From the NCBI GenBank assembly GCA_035626155.1, contig DASPOF010000140.1, forward strand, positions 1-33,375: a stretch of DNA of 33,375 nucleotides. Reading direction: 5' to 3'. Shown piece by piece: positions 7,814-15,938 of this stretch. A program made the translations under genes and the position numbers. Within the stretch, counting starts at the first letter, position 1. The number at the start of each line of letters is the position of its first letter. The DNA is from DASPOF01 sp035626155. Lineage in GTDB: Bacteria > Desulfobacterota > Binatia > Binatales > Binataceae. The notes under the pieces were generated by a model, which ran no database searches, was not told where the DNA came from, and worked only from the letters and a program-made list of their open reading frames with translations.

Positions 7814-7830
7814 TTCGCGATGATCGCGAA
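7814..7830. promoter_or_regulatory. 17-base palindrome before the DUF2905-kinase-LpxC genes
   Basis: The sequence TTCGCGAT-G-ATCGCGAA is a perfect 8+1+8 inverted repeat. It ends 11 bases before the DUF2905 ATG, in the 155-base gap after the EF-G-like gene. It has operator-like shape and position. TCGCGA and GCGATCGC-like words are common in this GC-rich sequence, so a chance origin is quite possible. Confidence 0.35.
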
Positions 7831-7922
7831 AGAAGGCCGGTGCCCGCGGAGAATCGTTGCATCGCCGCCCCCGGATCAGAGTACCGCGAATCGCGGGATT
7901 CTGTAAGGAGGGCAATTCGCCT

Positions 7923-7947
7923 CGATGGCGGCCGCGCACCGCCATCG
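7923..7947. terminator. Hairpin downstream of the EF-G-like gene (possible weak terminator)
   Basis: A perfect 9-base stem (CGATGGCGG / CCGCCATCG) with a 7-base loop lies 11 bases past the stop of the EF-G-like gene in the leftward direction. No T-tract follows, so this is not a canonical intrinsic terminator. It may slow polymerase, stabilise the upstream message, or separate the valS-to-EF-G block from the DUF2905 block. Confidence 0.4.
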
Positions 7948-7958
7948 TCGCCGGCTAC

Positions 7959-10061
7959 TCAGGCGTGAGCGCGTTCCTTGGCCGCCTCGCGAGCGGCCTG
8001 CGCCTCCTTGATGATCTTCTCCGCGATCGGCGGCGGCGCCTCCTCGTAATGCGAGAAGTGCTGCTCGAAGGAGCCTCGCCCGGATGTTATCGAGCGCAGG
8101 TCGGGCGCGTACTTGAGCACCTCCGACATCGGCACGAGCGCCTTGATGATCTGGCTGTTGCCCTTGCGATCCATGCCCAGCACCTTGCCGCGGCGCGAGT
8201 TCAGATCGCCGATCACGTCGCCCATGCACTCATCGGGGCACGCGACCTCAACCGCCATGATCGGCTCCAGGATGATCGGGCGCGCCTTTTCCAGTGCAGC
8301 CTTGAGGCCCATCGAGCCCGCGATCTGGAAGGCCATATCCGAGGAGTCCACCTCATGATAACTGCCGTCGAACACGCTGACCTTGATGTCCACCAGCGGA
8401 TAGCCGGCGAGGAATCCCTCGACCAGCGTGTTGCGCACGCCCTTTTCGACCGAGGGGATGTACTGGCGCGGGATTACGCCGCCCACGATGAGGTCCTCGA
8501 ATTCGAAGCCCTTGCCTCGCGCGAGCGGCTCGACGCGCAGCCAGCAATCGCCGTACTGGCCTCGGCCGCCGGATTGGCGCTTGTATTTTCCCTGCGCCTC
8601 GGCGCGCCCCTTGAGCGTCTCCTTGTAAGGGACCTTGGGCGGCTGAAGTTCAACTTCTACATTAAATTTCCGCTTGAGCTTCTCGACCGTCACCTCGATA
8701 TGCATCTGCCCGGTGCCGGAGAGAATGATCTCGTGGGTTTGCGCATCGCGATGCATCTCGAGCGCGAGGTCCTCCTCGACGAGCTTCTGGAGGGCCGCCG
8801 ATGCCTTCTCCTCATCGCCCTTGGTCTTGGGTCGGATTGCGAATGCGATTACCGGCGCCGGCCGCGCAAGCGGCGGCATCAGGACGGGCGACTTTTCGTC
8901 GCACAGCGTATCGCCCGTGCTGGTGTCCTTGAGCTTGGCGACCGCGACGATCTCGCCCGGAATCGCGGCGGCGAGCGGCGCCTGCTTCTTGCCCTCGAGC
9001 CTCAGGAGCTGGCCCAGGCGCTCGCGCGATTCGCGGGTTGAGTTGAGCACGGTCGCGTCGCTGACCGCGCGTCCCGAAACCACGCGGAAGATCGAGAGCT
9101 TGCCTGCAAAGGGATCGATCACCGTCTTGAACACCAGCGCCGAAAACGGCGCGGCCGGATCGGCGCTGCGCTCCACCTCCGTATCCGAGGCGGGATTCTG
9201 GCACTTTACGGGCGGACGCTCGTTGGGCGCCGGCAGCAGCCACGCGATCGCATCGAGCAGCGGCCCCGCCCCGATATTGCGGGCGCCCGAGCCGCAGAAA
9301 ACTGGCGTGATCTTGCCCGCGAGCACCGCCGCTCGCAGCGCGGTGCGAAGCTTTTCCTCCTCGATCGTGCCCTTGTCGAGATACTCCTCGAGAAGCGTAT
9401 CGTCGGTCTCCGCGACGGCCTCCATCAGCGCGTTTCGGGCGCTGGTGGCGGTCTTTTCCTGGTCGCCCGCAAGCGCGTCCTCCCTGGGCTTTCCGCTTGC
9501 GTCGGGATACGTGAGCGCCTTCATCGCGAGCACGTCGATTACGCCCGAGAAGCTCGTTTCCTCGCCGATTGGCAATGAGAGCACAACCGGCTTGGCCGCA
9601 AGGCGCTTGTCGAGATCCTGCATCGCCGCCGCGAACGTGGTCCGCTCGCGATCGAGCCGTGAGATGAACGCGATTCGCGGCAGCGAAAGCTCAGTAAGCG
9701 CTTCCCAGATTTTCTCCGACTCAACCTTCATGTCGGCGCCCGGGCTGATGAGCATCACCGCCCCATCGACGGCGTGCAGCGTCATGATCGTGTCGGGCAG
9801 GAAGGCGCTATAGCCGGGCGTATTGGCGATAATTATCTCGGTCCGCTTCCAGTTGAGATGGTGAAACGAGGAGCTGATTGTGATGCCCCGGTGCAGTTCC
9901 TCGGGCTCGACGTCCATCACCGAAGTGTGATCGTCGGTGCGCCCGAGCCGGGTTGTCGCGCCGGCGGTGAAAAGCATCGCCTCGGCCAACTGGGTCTTTC
10001 CCGCGCCACCCTGGCCGACGATTGCGATGGTTCTCAGCCGCCCGATTTCCTCCACAGCCAT
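7959..10061 (-). CDS. EF-G-like translational GTPase (FusA2/EF-G2 type)
   Basis: The protein is 700 residues, with full EF-G domain order. The P-loop GQGGAGKT lies at 16-23, switch I HRGITIS with Thr61 at 57-63, and a degenerate G3 NTPGYSAF at 80-87. G4 is SRLD at 134-137. Domain II is near 310-400, domains III-V follow, and domain IV contains KRQSGGRGQYGD. In ordinary EF-G the G3 motif is DTPGH, and its His activates GTP hydrolysis; here Asp is Asn80 and His is Tyr84. A Tyr at this place is known in EF-G2-type paralogues. It is therefore probably an accessory EF-G paralogue rather than the main translocase. The ATG at 10061 has GAGAGG about 8 bases upstream. The gene lies 59 bases after birA. 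Confidence 0.9.
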   Translation of the reverse strand: MAVEEIGRLRTIAIVGQGGAGKTQLAEAMLFTAGATTRLGRTDDHTSVMDVEPEELHRGITISSSFHHLNWKRTEIIIANTPGYSAFLPDTIMTLHAVDGAVMLISPGADMKVESEKIWEALTELSLPRIAFISRLDRERTTFAAAMQDLDKRLAAKPVVLSLPIGEETSFSGVIDVLAMKALTYPDASGKPREDALAGDQEKTATSARNALMEAVAETDDTLLEEYLDKGTIEEEKLRTALRAAVLAGKITPVFCGSGARNIGAGPLLDAIAWLLPAPNERPPVKCQNPASDTEVERSADPAAPFSALVFKTVIDPFAGKLSIFRVVSGRAVSDATVLNSTRESRERLGQLLRLEGKKQAPLAAAIPGEIVAVAKLKDTSTGDTLCDEKSPVLMPPLARPAPVIAFAIRPKTKGDEEKASAALQKLVEEDLALEMHRDAQTHEIILSGTGQMHIEVTVEKLKRKFNVEVELQPPKVPYKETLKGRAEAQGKYKRQSGGRGQYGDCWLRVEPLARGKGFEFEDLIVGGVIPRQYIPSVEKGVRNTLVEGFLAGYPLVDIKVSVFDGSYHEVDSSDMAFQIAGSMGLKAALEKARPIILEPIMAVEVACPDECMGDVIGDLNSRRGKVLGMDRKGNSQIIKALVPMSEVLKYAPDLRSITSGRGSFEQHFSHYEEAPPPIAEKIIKEAQAAREAAKERAHA

Positions 10062-10120
10062 AAGTGCTACCTCTCAGATGAATTTCGCCCGGACTTCATG
10101 CGAACCGGGCTCGCTCATAA

Positions 10121-10918
10121 TCAATCGTACGCTCCCTCGATCGAGACGTCGCCCGCCAAGACCCGCCTGACCTCGGCGCCAGTGTCCAGCAGCAGCGCGC
10201 CGTCGGAGTCGAGTCCGACCACGACCCCCGACTCGCGCTGCCCGCCATCGGCTACGACCACGCGTTTTCCGGTCAGCGCCGAAAAACTCTGCCAGCGGGC
10301 GCGGACGGCCTCGAAGCCGCGCGTAACCGTCTCCATATAGCGGGAGTCAAACAAAGAAAGAAGCGAATCGGCGATCGCGATCCGGTCGCACGGATGGCCG
10401 CATGCAATCCGAAGCGAGGTCGCCTTGCCGCGAAGATCGGGCGGAATATCATCGGCACTGAGATTGATGTTGAGCCCGATCCCGACGAGCACGCACACCA
10501 CCTGCTGGTTCGCGTCGGTCACCGCTTCGGAAATAATCCCGCCGGCCTTGCGCCGGTTGAGCCAGACATCATTGGGCCATTTGAGCGACACCAGCCCCGG
10601 CGCCGTCCGCTCTAGCGCCTCGGCCGCGGCCACGCCCGCGACCAGGCTGAGGCGCGGCACATCGGCAAGCGCCATCTTCGGGCGCAGGATTATCGTCGCA
10701 TAGAGATTCACCCCGGCGGGCGAGTGCCATGAGCGCCCCATCCTGCCCCGCCCCGCGCTCTGCCGGTCCGCTATCACGACGGTTCCCTCGGCTGCGCCCT
10801 GCGCGGCGAACTCGCGCGCGACCTCCTGGGTCGATCCGGCCTCGTCGAAATAATGGATTCGCCATCCGATTCGCCCCGGGGCGCCGCGTTCGATCGGATG
10901 GTAGGGATTCGAGGGCAT
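10121..10918 (-). CDS. birA: Biotin--[acetyl-CoA-carboxylase] ligase, class I (no DNA-binding domain)
   Basis: The protein is 265 residues. The biotin protein ligase core begins near residue 20 (HYFDEAGSTQEVAR). The adenylate-binding loop GRGRMGR lies at 56-62, followed by SW, then KWPNDVW at 113-119, KAGGIISE at 124-131 and VGIGLNIN. Residues about 215-265 form the small C-terminal SH3-like domain (GKRVVV, GVVVGLDSDGALLL). It activates biotin with ATP and attaches it to the carboxyl-carrier Lys of carboxylases in the cytosol. The winged helix found in repressor-type BirA is absent, so it should not regulate biotin genes itself. It starts 29 bases after nadC, inside the valS-nadC-birA run, an order also known from deltaproteobacteria. 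Confidence 0.95.
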   Translation of the reverse strand: MPSNPYHPIERGAPGRIGWRIHYFDEAGSTQEVAREFAAQGAAEGTVVIADRQSAGRGRMGRSWHSPAGVNLYATIILRPKMALADVPRLSLVAGVAAAEALERTAPGLVSLKWPNDVWLNRRKAGGIISEAVTDANQQVVCVLVGIGLNINLSADDIPPDLRGKATSLRIACGHPCDRIAIADSLLSLFDSRYMETVTRGFEAVRARWQSFSALTGKRVVVADGGQRESGVVVGLDSDGALLLDTGAEVRRVLAGDVSIEGAYD

Positions 10919-10947
10919 CGCTTCGTTGCCCGCCGGCGCGCGCGGGG

Positions 10948-11796
10948 TCAGGCCTGCTCGATTCGCATGCTGATATCGACGGCGCGTGCGGAATGGGTGA
11001 GCGCGCCGGCCGAGATGATGTCCACGCCGGTTGCAGCGATCGCACCAACGGTCTCAAGCGAGACGCCGCCGGAAACCTCGAGCAATATCTTTTCTCCCGC
11101 CATCGCGCGCGCCTTGCGCACGTCATCGAGCGTCATATTGTCGAGCAGGATCGCATCGGCGCCCGCCCCGAGCGCCTCCTTTACCTGCGCGAGCGATTCG
11201 CACTCGATTTCGATCCGAAACGTATGCGGCGCAGCGGCGCGCGCTCGCTTGAGCGCCGCGGTCACCGAGCCAGCGGCCGCGATGTGGTTTTCCTTGATGA
11301 GGACGCCGCTGTCGAGGCCGAATCGATGGTTGTGTCCGCCGCCGATGCGGACGGCGTATTTCTCGAGCGCGCGAAGGCCCGGGTGAGTCTTGCGCGTATC
11401 GACGATTCTCGCGCGCGTCCCTTCCACCGCGGCTACGAATTGGCGGGTGAGCGTCGCGATGCCGGACAATAGCTGGATGAAATTGAGCGCGGTGCGCTCG
11501 CCAATCAGCAGAGCCGCAAGCTTGCCCTCGATCTCGCCAAGCGTGTCGCCCGCGCGCAGGCGCGCACCCTCGACGGCGAGCGATTTGATTCGCGGCTCGG
11601 CGCCGGCAAGCTCGAACAGGGGCAGGAGCAGGAAACCGCCGGCGAGCACCATCTCGGGTTCCTTGACGATAATCCGCGCGCGCCCTGCCTGCTCGGGCGC
11701 GACCGTCGCTGCGGTGGTGATATCGCCCTGGCCGAGATCTTCGGCGAGCGCGCGCCTGAGCAGTTCGTCGAGTCCGATTTGATTGAGGACGCTCAC
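10948..11796 (-). CDS. nadC: Nicotinate-nucleotide diphosphorylase (carboxylating), quinolinate phosphoribosyltransferase
   Basis: The protein is 282 residues, the normal family length. It starts with LLRRALAEDLGQGDITT and carries the substrate and PRPP motifs ERTALNFIQLLSG, DTRKTHPGLR, GGGHNHRFGL, LIKENHI, IEIECES, ILLDNM and LEVSGGV. These are the complete set of conserved basic and acidic residues of NadC. It converts quinolinate and PRPP to nicotinate mononucleotide, CO2 and diphosphate in de novo NAD synthesis. nadA and nadB are not in the window. The ATG lies only 4 bases past the valS stop, so expression is almost certainly coupled to valS. Confidence 0.97.
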   Translation of the reverse strand: MSVLNQIGLDELLRRALAEDLGQGDITTAATVAPEQAGRARIIVKEPEMVLAGGFLLLPLFELAGAEPRIKSLAVEGARLRAGDTLGEIEGKLAALLIGERTALNFIQLLSGIATLTRQFVAAVEGTRARIVDTRKTHPGLRALEKYAVRIGGGHNHRFGLDSGVLIKENHIAAAGSVTAALKRARAAAPHTFRIEIECESLAQVKEALGAGADAILLDNMTLDDVRKARAMAGEKILLEVSGGVSLETVGAIAATGVDIISAGALTHSARAVDISMRIEQA

Positions 11797-11800
11797 GGCA

Positions 11801-14512
11801 TCAGGCGGCGGCCTCCAACTCGCTCAGTTGCTTCTCCAGCAACCCTACCTGGGTCGCCAGCTCGGCGTGACGCTCCTCCGTCTGGGCCCTCGTCTCGGGG
11901 CTGGCCTTTTGCTGGAATTCCGGGTCCTTGAGCCTTCTTTCATGCTGCTGGAAATGCGACCGCGTCTCGGCGAGCTTCTTCTCGACCGCGCGCTTCGCTT
12001 TGACGAAGTCGAAAGCGTCCGGCGCTCTGAGCAGGATCTCGCCCCAATCAATCACAGCGGCGACGAACCCTTTGCGCGCTTGCGGATCGTCCTTGAAAAC
12101 AACCGAGAGGTCGGCCTTCGCCATCACGGACGCGTACGGACGCCACGTTTCGAACTCGCGCTGGAAGTCCTCTCCGGCGCCCTCGATCGCAATCATCGGT
12201 TTGATTCTCGCGGTCCCGCGCTCGCCCGGATGATACCCGAGCAAGCCGCGGCGCGAGTTGATCGCCTCAGTCGCCTCGATGCAATGCTCCATCGCCGCTC
12301 GCTCCGCGGCCGAGAGCATCGCGGCCGCCGCCGGCTCGGGGAATCTCGCGATTGCGAGGTGCGCGCTCAGGTTCGGCTCGCTCAGATACGGCCGCAGCAC
12401 TTGCCAGATTTCCTCGGTCACGAACGGCATGAACGGGTGCAGCAGGCGCAACATCCGATCGAAGCACGTGACCAGCACCCATCGCGCCTCGGCCTGCCGC
12501 TGTCCTCCGGCCTTGAGCGGCTCCTTGGCGAGCTCGATGTACCAGTCACAGAACTCGTGCCAGATGAACTGGTAAAGCGCCATCGCGGCCGCATTGAAGT
12601 GAAACGCATCGATCTCGCCCGTCACCTCGCGCACGGTGTCATGGAGGCCTTCCAGGATCCATCGCTCGGCGAGTCCGAGCTTTGCGGTATCGGCTGCGGG
12701 CAGCGGCTGCGGCGCGCCATCGAGGTTCATCATCACGAACCGCGCGGCGTTCCAGATTTTGTTCGCGAATGCGCGCGATGCGGCAAAGCGATCGTAGGAG
12801 AGCGCAATCTCGCGGCCTTGTACCGCCTGCTGCGCGAACGTGAACCGCACCGCGTCGGTCCCGTATTGCTCCATCAGGTCAAGCGGATCGACGACGTTGC
12901 CCTTCGACTTCGTCATCTTCTTGCCGTACTCATCGCGCACCAGCGGATGGATATACACGTCGCGAAACGGCACCTCGCCCGTGAACTCCAATCCCATCAT
13001 CATCATGCGCGCGACCCAAAAGAAGATGATGTCGAACGCGGTGATGAGGAGGCTCGTCGGATAGTAGGTTCGCAGGTCGGGCGTGTCGTCGGGCCATCCG
13101 AGCGTCGAGAACGGCCATAGCCCCGAGCTGAACCACGTATCGAGCACATCCTCGTCCTGGACGATATCGGTGCCGCCGCACTTGTCGCATTTGCCAGGAC
13201 GCTCCTCCGCGACGATGGTCTCGGAGCACCGCTGGCAGGTGTAAGCCGGGATGCGATGGCCCCACCAGAGCTGGCGCGAGATGCACCAGTCGTGGACGTT
13301 TTCCAGCCAGTTGAAGAACGTGTTTTCCCAGAATCGGGGATGGAAGGTGGTGCGGCCGTCGCGAACCGCCTGCATCGCGCGATCGGCCATCTCCTTGACG
13401 CGCACGAACCATTGCTCTGAGAGCATCGGCTCGACCACCGTATCGCATCGCGAGCACACGCCGACCGCATGCGCGTGCGGCTCGATTTTTTCGAGCAGTC
13501 CCTGCGCGCGGAGATCATCGAGGATTCGTTCCCGCGCATCCTCGCGGGTAAGGCCGCGATAGGCCCCGGCGTTCTCATTCATCCGCGCGCGGCCATCCAT
13601 GACGGAAACCTGGTCGAGGCCGTGGCGGCGGCCAAGTTCGAAGTCATTGAGGTCGTGGCCGGGCGTGATCTTCACCGCGCCCGTGCCGAAACTCGAATCC
13701 ACCGCGCCATCCGCGATGATCCCGATTTCGCGGCCAACGAGGGGAAGGCTCACGCTTCGCCCGACGAGCGCCTGGTAGCGCGAGTCGCCGGGATGCACCG
13801 CGACGGCGGTGTCGCCGAGCATCGTCTCGGGCCGCGTGGTCGCAACCACGATCGCGCCCGAACCGTCCGCGAGTGGATAGCGGATGTAATAGAGATGGCC
13901 CTCGGTTTCCTTGTGATCGACTTCGAGATCACTCAGCGCCGTCTCGCATCGCGGGCACCAGTTGATGAGCCGGCGGTCGCGATAGATTCGCCCCTTCCTG
14001 TACAAATCGACGAAGACCTTGTTGACCGCGCGCGAGAGTCCCGGGTCGAGCGTGAACCGCTCGCGGCTCCAGTCGCATGAATCGCCCAGGCGGCGCGCCT
14101 GTTCGAGAATCCTGCCGCCGTAATTCGCTTTCCACTCCCACACGCGTGCGACGAACGCCTCGCGGCCGAGCTGATGGCGGGTGATGCCGTCGCGCGCGAG
14201 AAATTTCTCGACCGCGTTTTGAGTCGCAATCCCCGCGTGATCCGTGCCGGGGACCCACAGCGTGTTGTACCCCTGCATCCGGCGCGTGCGCACGATGATG
14301 TCCTGCAGGGTGTGATTGAGCGCGTGGCCCAGATGCAACTGGCCGGTGACGTTGGGCGGCGGGATCACAATCGAGAAGACCTTGCCCGGACGCGATGGAT
14401 CGGCGCGGAAGTAGCCGAGGTCGATCCATCGCTGGAACCATCGCTCCTCGGCGGCTTTGGGGTCGTATGTCTTTGCCAGTTCCACTTGGTTCGTCCGCGG
14501 CCGATCAATCAT
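11801..14512 (-). CDS. valS: Valyl-tRNA synthetase
   Basis: A class I synthetase of about 903 residues from the ATG at 14512. It shows the HIGH-type motif in PPNVTGQLHLGHAL, the KMSKS-type motif GKKMTKSKG, and WCPRCETALSD. A zinc-ribbon-like insertion has CQRC and CDKC, and DVLDTWFSSGLWPFS follows. The C-terminal 60 residues form the charged coiled-coil arm typical of ValRS. It charges tRNA-Val in the cytosol. The frame extends upstream to 14569, but an ATG at 14545 would fall inside the predicted -10 box, so 14512 is preferred; a GTG at 14485 is the other candidate. The Shine-Dalgarno is weak. It leads the valS-nadC-birA-EF-G-like run. Confidence 0.96.
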   Translation of the reverse strand: MIDRPRTNQVELAKTYDPKAAEERWFQRWIDLGYFRADPSRPGKVFSIVIPPPNVTGQLHLGHALNHTLQDIIVRTRRMQGYNTLWVPGTDHAGIATQNAVEKFLARDGITRHQLGREAFVARVWEWKANYGGRILEQARRLGDSCDWSRERFTLDPGLSRAVNKVFVDLYRKGRIYRDRRLINWCPRCETALSDLEVDHKETEGHLYYIRYPLADGSGAIVVATTRPETMLGDTAVAVHPGDSRYQALVGRSVSLPLVGREIGIIADGAVDSSFGTGAVKITPGHDLNDFELGRRHGLDQVSVMDGRARMNENAGAYRGLTREDARERILDDLRAQGLLEKIEPHAHAVGVCSRCDTVVEPMLSEQWFVRVKEMADRAMQAVRDGRTTFHPRFWENTFFNWLENVHDWCISRQLWWGHRIPAYTCQRCSETIVAEERPGKCDKCGGTDIVQDEDVLDTWFSSGLWPFSTLGWPDDTPDLRTYYPTSLLITAFDIIFFWVARMMMMGLEFTGEVPFRDVYIHPLVRDEYGKKMTKSKGNVVDPLDLMEQYGTDAVRFTFAQQAVQGREIALSYDRFAASRAFANKIWNAARFVMMNLDGAPQPLPAADTAKLGLAERWILEGLHDTVREVTGEIDAFHFNAAAMALYQFIWHEFCDWYIELAKEPLKAGGQRQAEARWVLVTCFDRMLRLLHPFMPFVTEEIWQVLRPYLSEPNLSAHLAIARFPEPAAAAMLSAAERAAMEHCIEATEAINSRRGLLGYHPGERGTARIKPMIAIEGAGEDFQREFETWRPYASVMAKADLSVVFKDDPQARKGFVAAVIDWGEILLRAPDAFDFVKAKRAVEKKLAETRSHFQQHERRLKDPEFQQKASPETRAQTEERHAELATQVGLLEKQLSELEAAA

Positions 14513-14540
14513 TTTCCGGAAAGAACGCGCCTGCAAGGAA

Positions 14541-14569
14541 ATCATATCGGCCCCGCCGTGGCGCCTCAA
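14541..14569 (-). promoter_or_regulatory. Candidate sigma-70 promoter of valS
   Basis: On the leftward strand, TTGAGG (14569-14564) and TATGAT (14546-14541) are separated by 17 bases. They match the -35 consensus at 4 of 6 positions and the -10 consensus at 5 of 6. Initiation would fall near 14534, leaving a leader of about 22 bases to the ATG at 14512. Confidence 0.55.
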
Positions 14570-14695
14570 CGTGCTCGTCCCGAAGTTGTTCTGCCTCCGA
14601 CTTCACCCGTGTACATTCGACGCGCCAGGTACTAGGGTGCATGTCGGTCGGATTTTTCTGGGGAAATTTTACGACCGCGATGGGGGATAAGTTTC

Positions 14696-14980
14696 ATGTT
14701 TGATAGGTGCCGAAAACTGGGGATCGTCACCACCGTGGGAGCGTTCGTGCTTGGCGTCGGGCTGGCAGGATGCGGCTCGATTCAGACCAACCGCGCCGAT
14801 TGCATCGCCGTTAAGCTTCAGACGCAAGCCGGCGTACCGGATGCCCAAATCGCTTCGGCCCTGGGCGTCTCCGAAGCCGACGTGCAAGGTTGCCGCGCGA
14901 CCAAGGCGGGCGCATCCGAGCCTCCGGCTCCGGCGGCCGAGGCACCAGCGGCTGAGGGTCAGCCTCCGGCAGCTCAATAA
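14696..14980 (+). CDS. Small lipoprotein of unknown function
   Basis: The 94-residue product has an N-terminal hydrophobic stretch and the lipobox LAGC, with the lipidated Cys at residue 26. Residues 31-70 form a short globular part containing ADCIAVKLQTQAG and ALGVSEADVQGCR. The last 25 residues are Ala/Pro/Glu-rich and probably disordered, as in lipoproteins that reach into the periplasm. The two remaining cysteines (36 and 66) might form a disulfide. GGGGGA about 9 bases before the ATG is a reasonable ribosome-binding site. I do not recognise the family. The gene diverges from valS and converges on tRNA-Leu. Confidence 0.75.
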   Translation: MFDRCRKLGIVTTVGAFVLGVGLAGCGSIQTNRADCIAVKLQTQAGVPDAQIASALGVSEADVQGCRATKAGASEPPAPAAEAPAAEGQPPAAQ

Positions 14981-15002
14981 GGCGGCGGTCAGCCGCATCG
15001 AG

Positions 15003-15088
15003 TGGTGCGAGAGGGGGGACTTGAACCCCCACGGAGTTGCCTCCACAAGGTCCTGAGCCTTGCGCGTCTGCCGTTCCGCCACTCTCGC
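15003..15088 (-). tRNA. tRNA-Leu (anticodon CAG)
   Basis: On the leftward strand an 86-base class II tRNA folds as follows. The acceptor arm is GCGAGAG / CTCTCGC with discriminator A and an encoded CCA. The D arm contains GGCGGAACGGCAGACGC. The anticodon arm is CAAGG-CTCAGGA-CCTTG, giving anticodon CAG for CUG codons. A long variable arm (TGGAGGCAACTCC) and the T arm GGGGGTTCAAGTCCCCC follow. The long variable arm and the A73 discriminator fit leucine. Upstream, TTGAAT and TAAACG with 17 bases between them are a weak possible promoter. The tRNA lies between the small lipoprotein and the methyltransferase gene. Confidence 0.96.
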
Positions 15089-15197
15089 ACAGTAGCAGGC
15101 CTATAGCGTTTATCGGGCTCGTGGGCTCGATTCAAGCCGCGGCCAAGATGGCCCGTCTTGCCGGGGCGCTCGCAGACTACCACAATCTCGGGTTGCG

Positions 15198-15938
15198 ATG
15201 AGTCAACGAGTCCGCGGCGCGATCGATATTGCACCCTCACCGACCGGCAGTGATTCTGTTGCGCTGGACCTCAGCGCCGGCGACGGCTTGTCGAGCCGGC
15301 TGCTCGCCGAGCGCGGATGGCGCGTAATTTCGACCGAGCGCCGGACCGCGCGGCCGGGATGGGTCGCGGCTGATCTCAACTACGATCTTCCATTTCGCGC
15401 CGCCACGTTCGAGCTGGTGATGATGCTCGAGGTGATCGAGCATCTCCCCGACATTCCGCACGCGCTGTCCGAGGTCGCGCGAGTGCTCAAGCCGGGCGGC
15501 ACCGCGATTTTGTCCACGCCCAACCGGCTCAACATCACGTCGCGGATTCATTACCTGCTGACTGGCTTTTACAAGGGGCGGCGCGCGCCGCTTCCCTATC
15601 GGTACAAGGTGGAGGATGGCCGCAACTGGCACGTGATGGGGCTGAACGATTTCCACTGGATGGCGCATGGCGTCGGGCTCAGAATGGATGCGCTCGGACG
15701 GAGCCGGCGCAAGCTTCGCGCGCGAATCTTCGCACCGATTTTCTATCCGCTCGTCAGAGCCTCATCGTGGCTGCTTTACGGGCGTCGCGGGCGCGACCCC
15801 GAGCAGCGGCGGATAAATCGCGAGTTGCTCGGATTCATGACCAGCGCAAGCCTCCTCATGGATGAAAACATCGTGATGCGCTTTCGCAAGTCCGGCGCGG
15901 ATGAATCGTCTGCCGGCGCCGGGCGATCCCCAAATTGA
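15198..15938 (+). CDS. Class I SAM-dependent methyltransferase
   Basis: The protein is 246 residues. Motif I is ALDLSAGDGLSSRLL (about residues 22-36), and an acidic strand end appears in VISTERR. LEVIEHLPD and RVLKPGGTAILSTPN are the motifs of UbiG/Methyltransf_11-type enzymes. The C-terminal part (about 105-246) is basic and carries a hydrophobic stretch near ARIFAPIFYPLVRASSWLL that may touch membrane. The substrate is unknown. The glycosyltransferase gene starts inside its stop codon, suggesting that the methylated target is a glycan or glycolipid such as LPS; that is inference. The ATG at 15198 is the first good start after the divergent tRNA gene. Confidence 0.87.
   Translation: MSQRVRGAIDIAPSPTGSDSVALDLSAGDGLSSRLLAERGWRVISTERRTARPGWVAADLNYDLPFRAATFELVMMLEVIEHLPDIPHALSEVARVLKPGGTAILSTPNRLNITSRIHYLLTGFYKGRRAPLPYRYKVEDGRNWHVMGLNDFHWMAHGVGLRMDALGRSRRKLRARIFAPIFYPLVRASSWLLYGRRGRDPEQRRINRELLGFMTSASLLMDENIVMRFRKSGADESSAGAGRSPN

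Noticed and set aside
7857..9041. A 394-codon frame antisense to the EF-G-like gene
   Set aside because: It overlaps conserved EF-G domains III-V on the other strand and shows no domain of its own.
10121..10918. BirA as biotin repressor
   Set aside because: The protein starts at the ligase core; there is no N-terminal winged helix.
11783..13120. A 445-codon frame antisense to valS
   Set aside because: It is opposite conserved ValRS sequence and its product is Arg/His/Leu-rich without domain features.
14981..15002. Possible terminator between the small lipoprotein and tRNA-Leu
   Set aside because: The stem GCGGC/GCCGC is only five pairs and has no T-tract.
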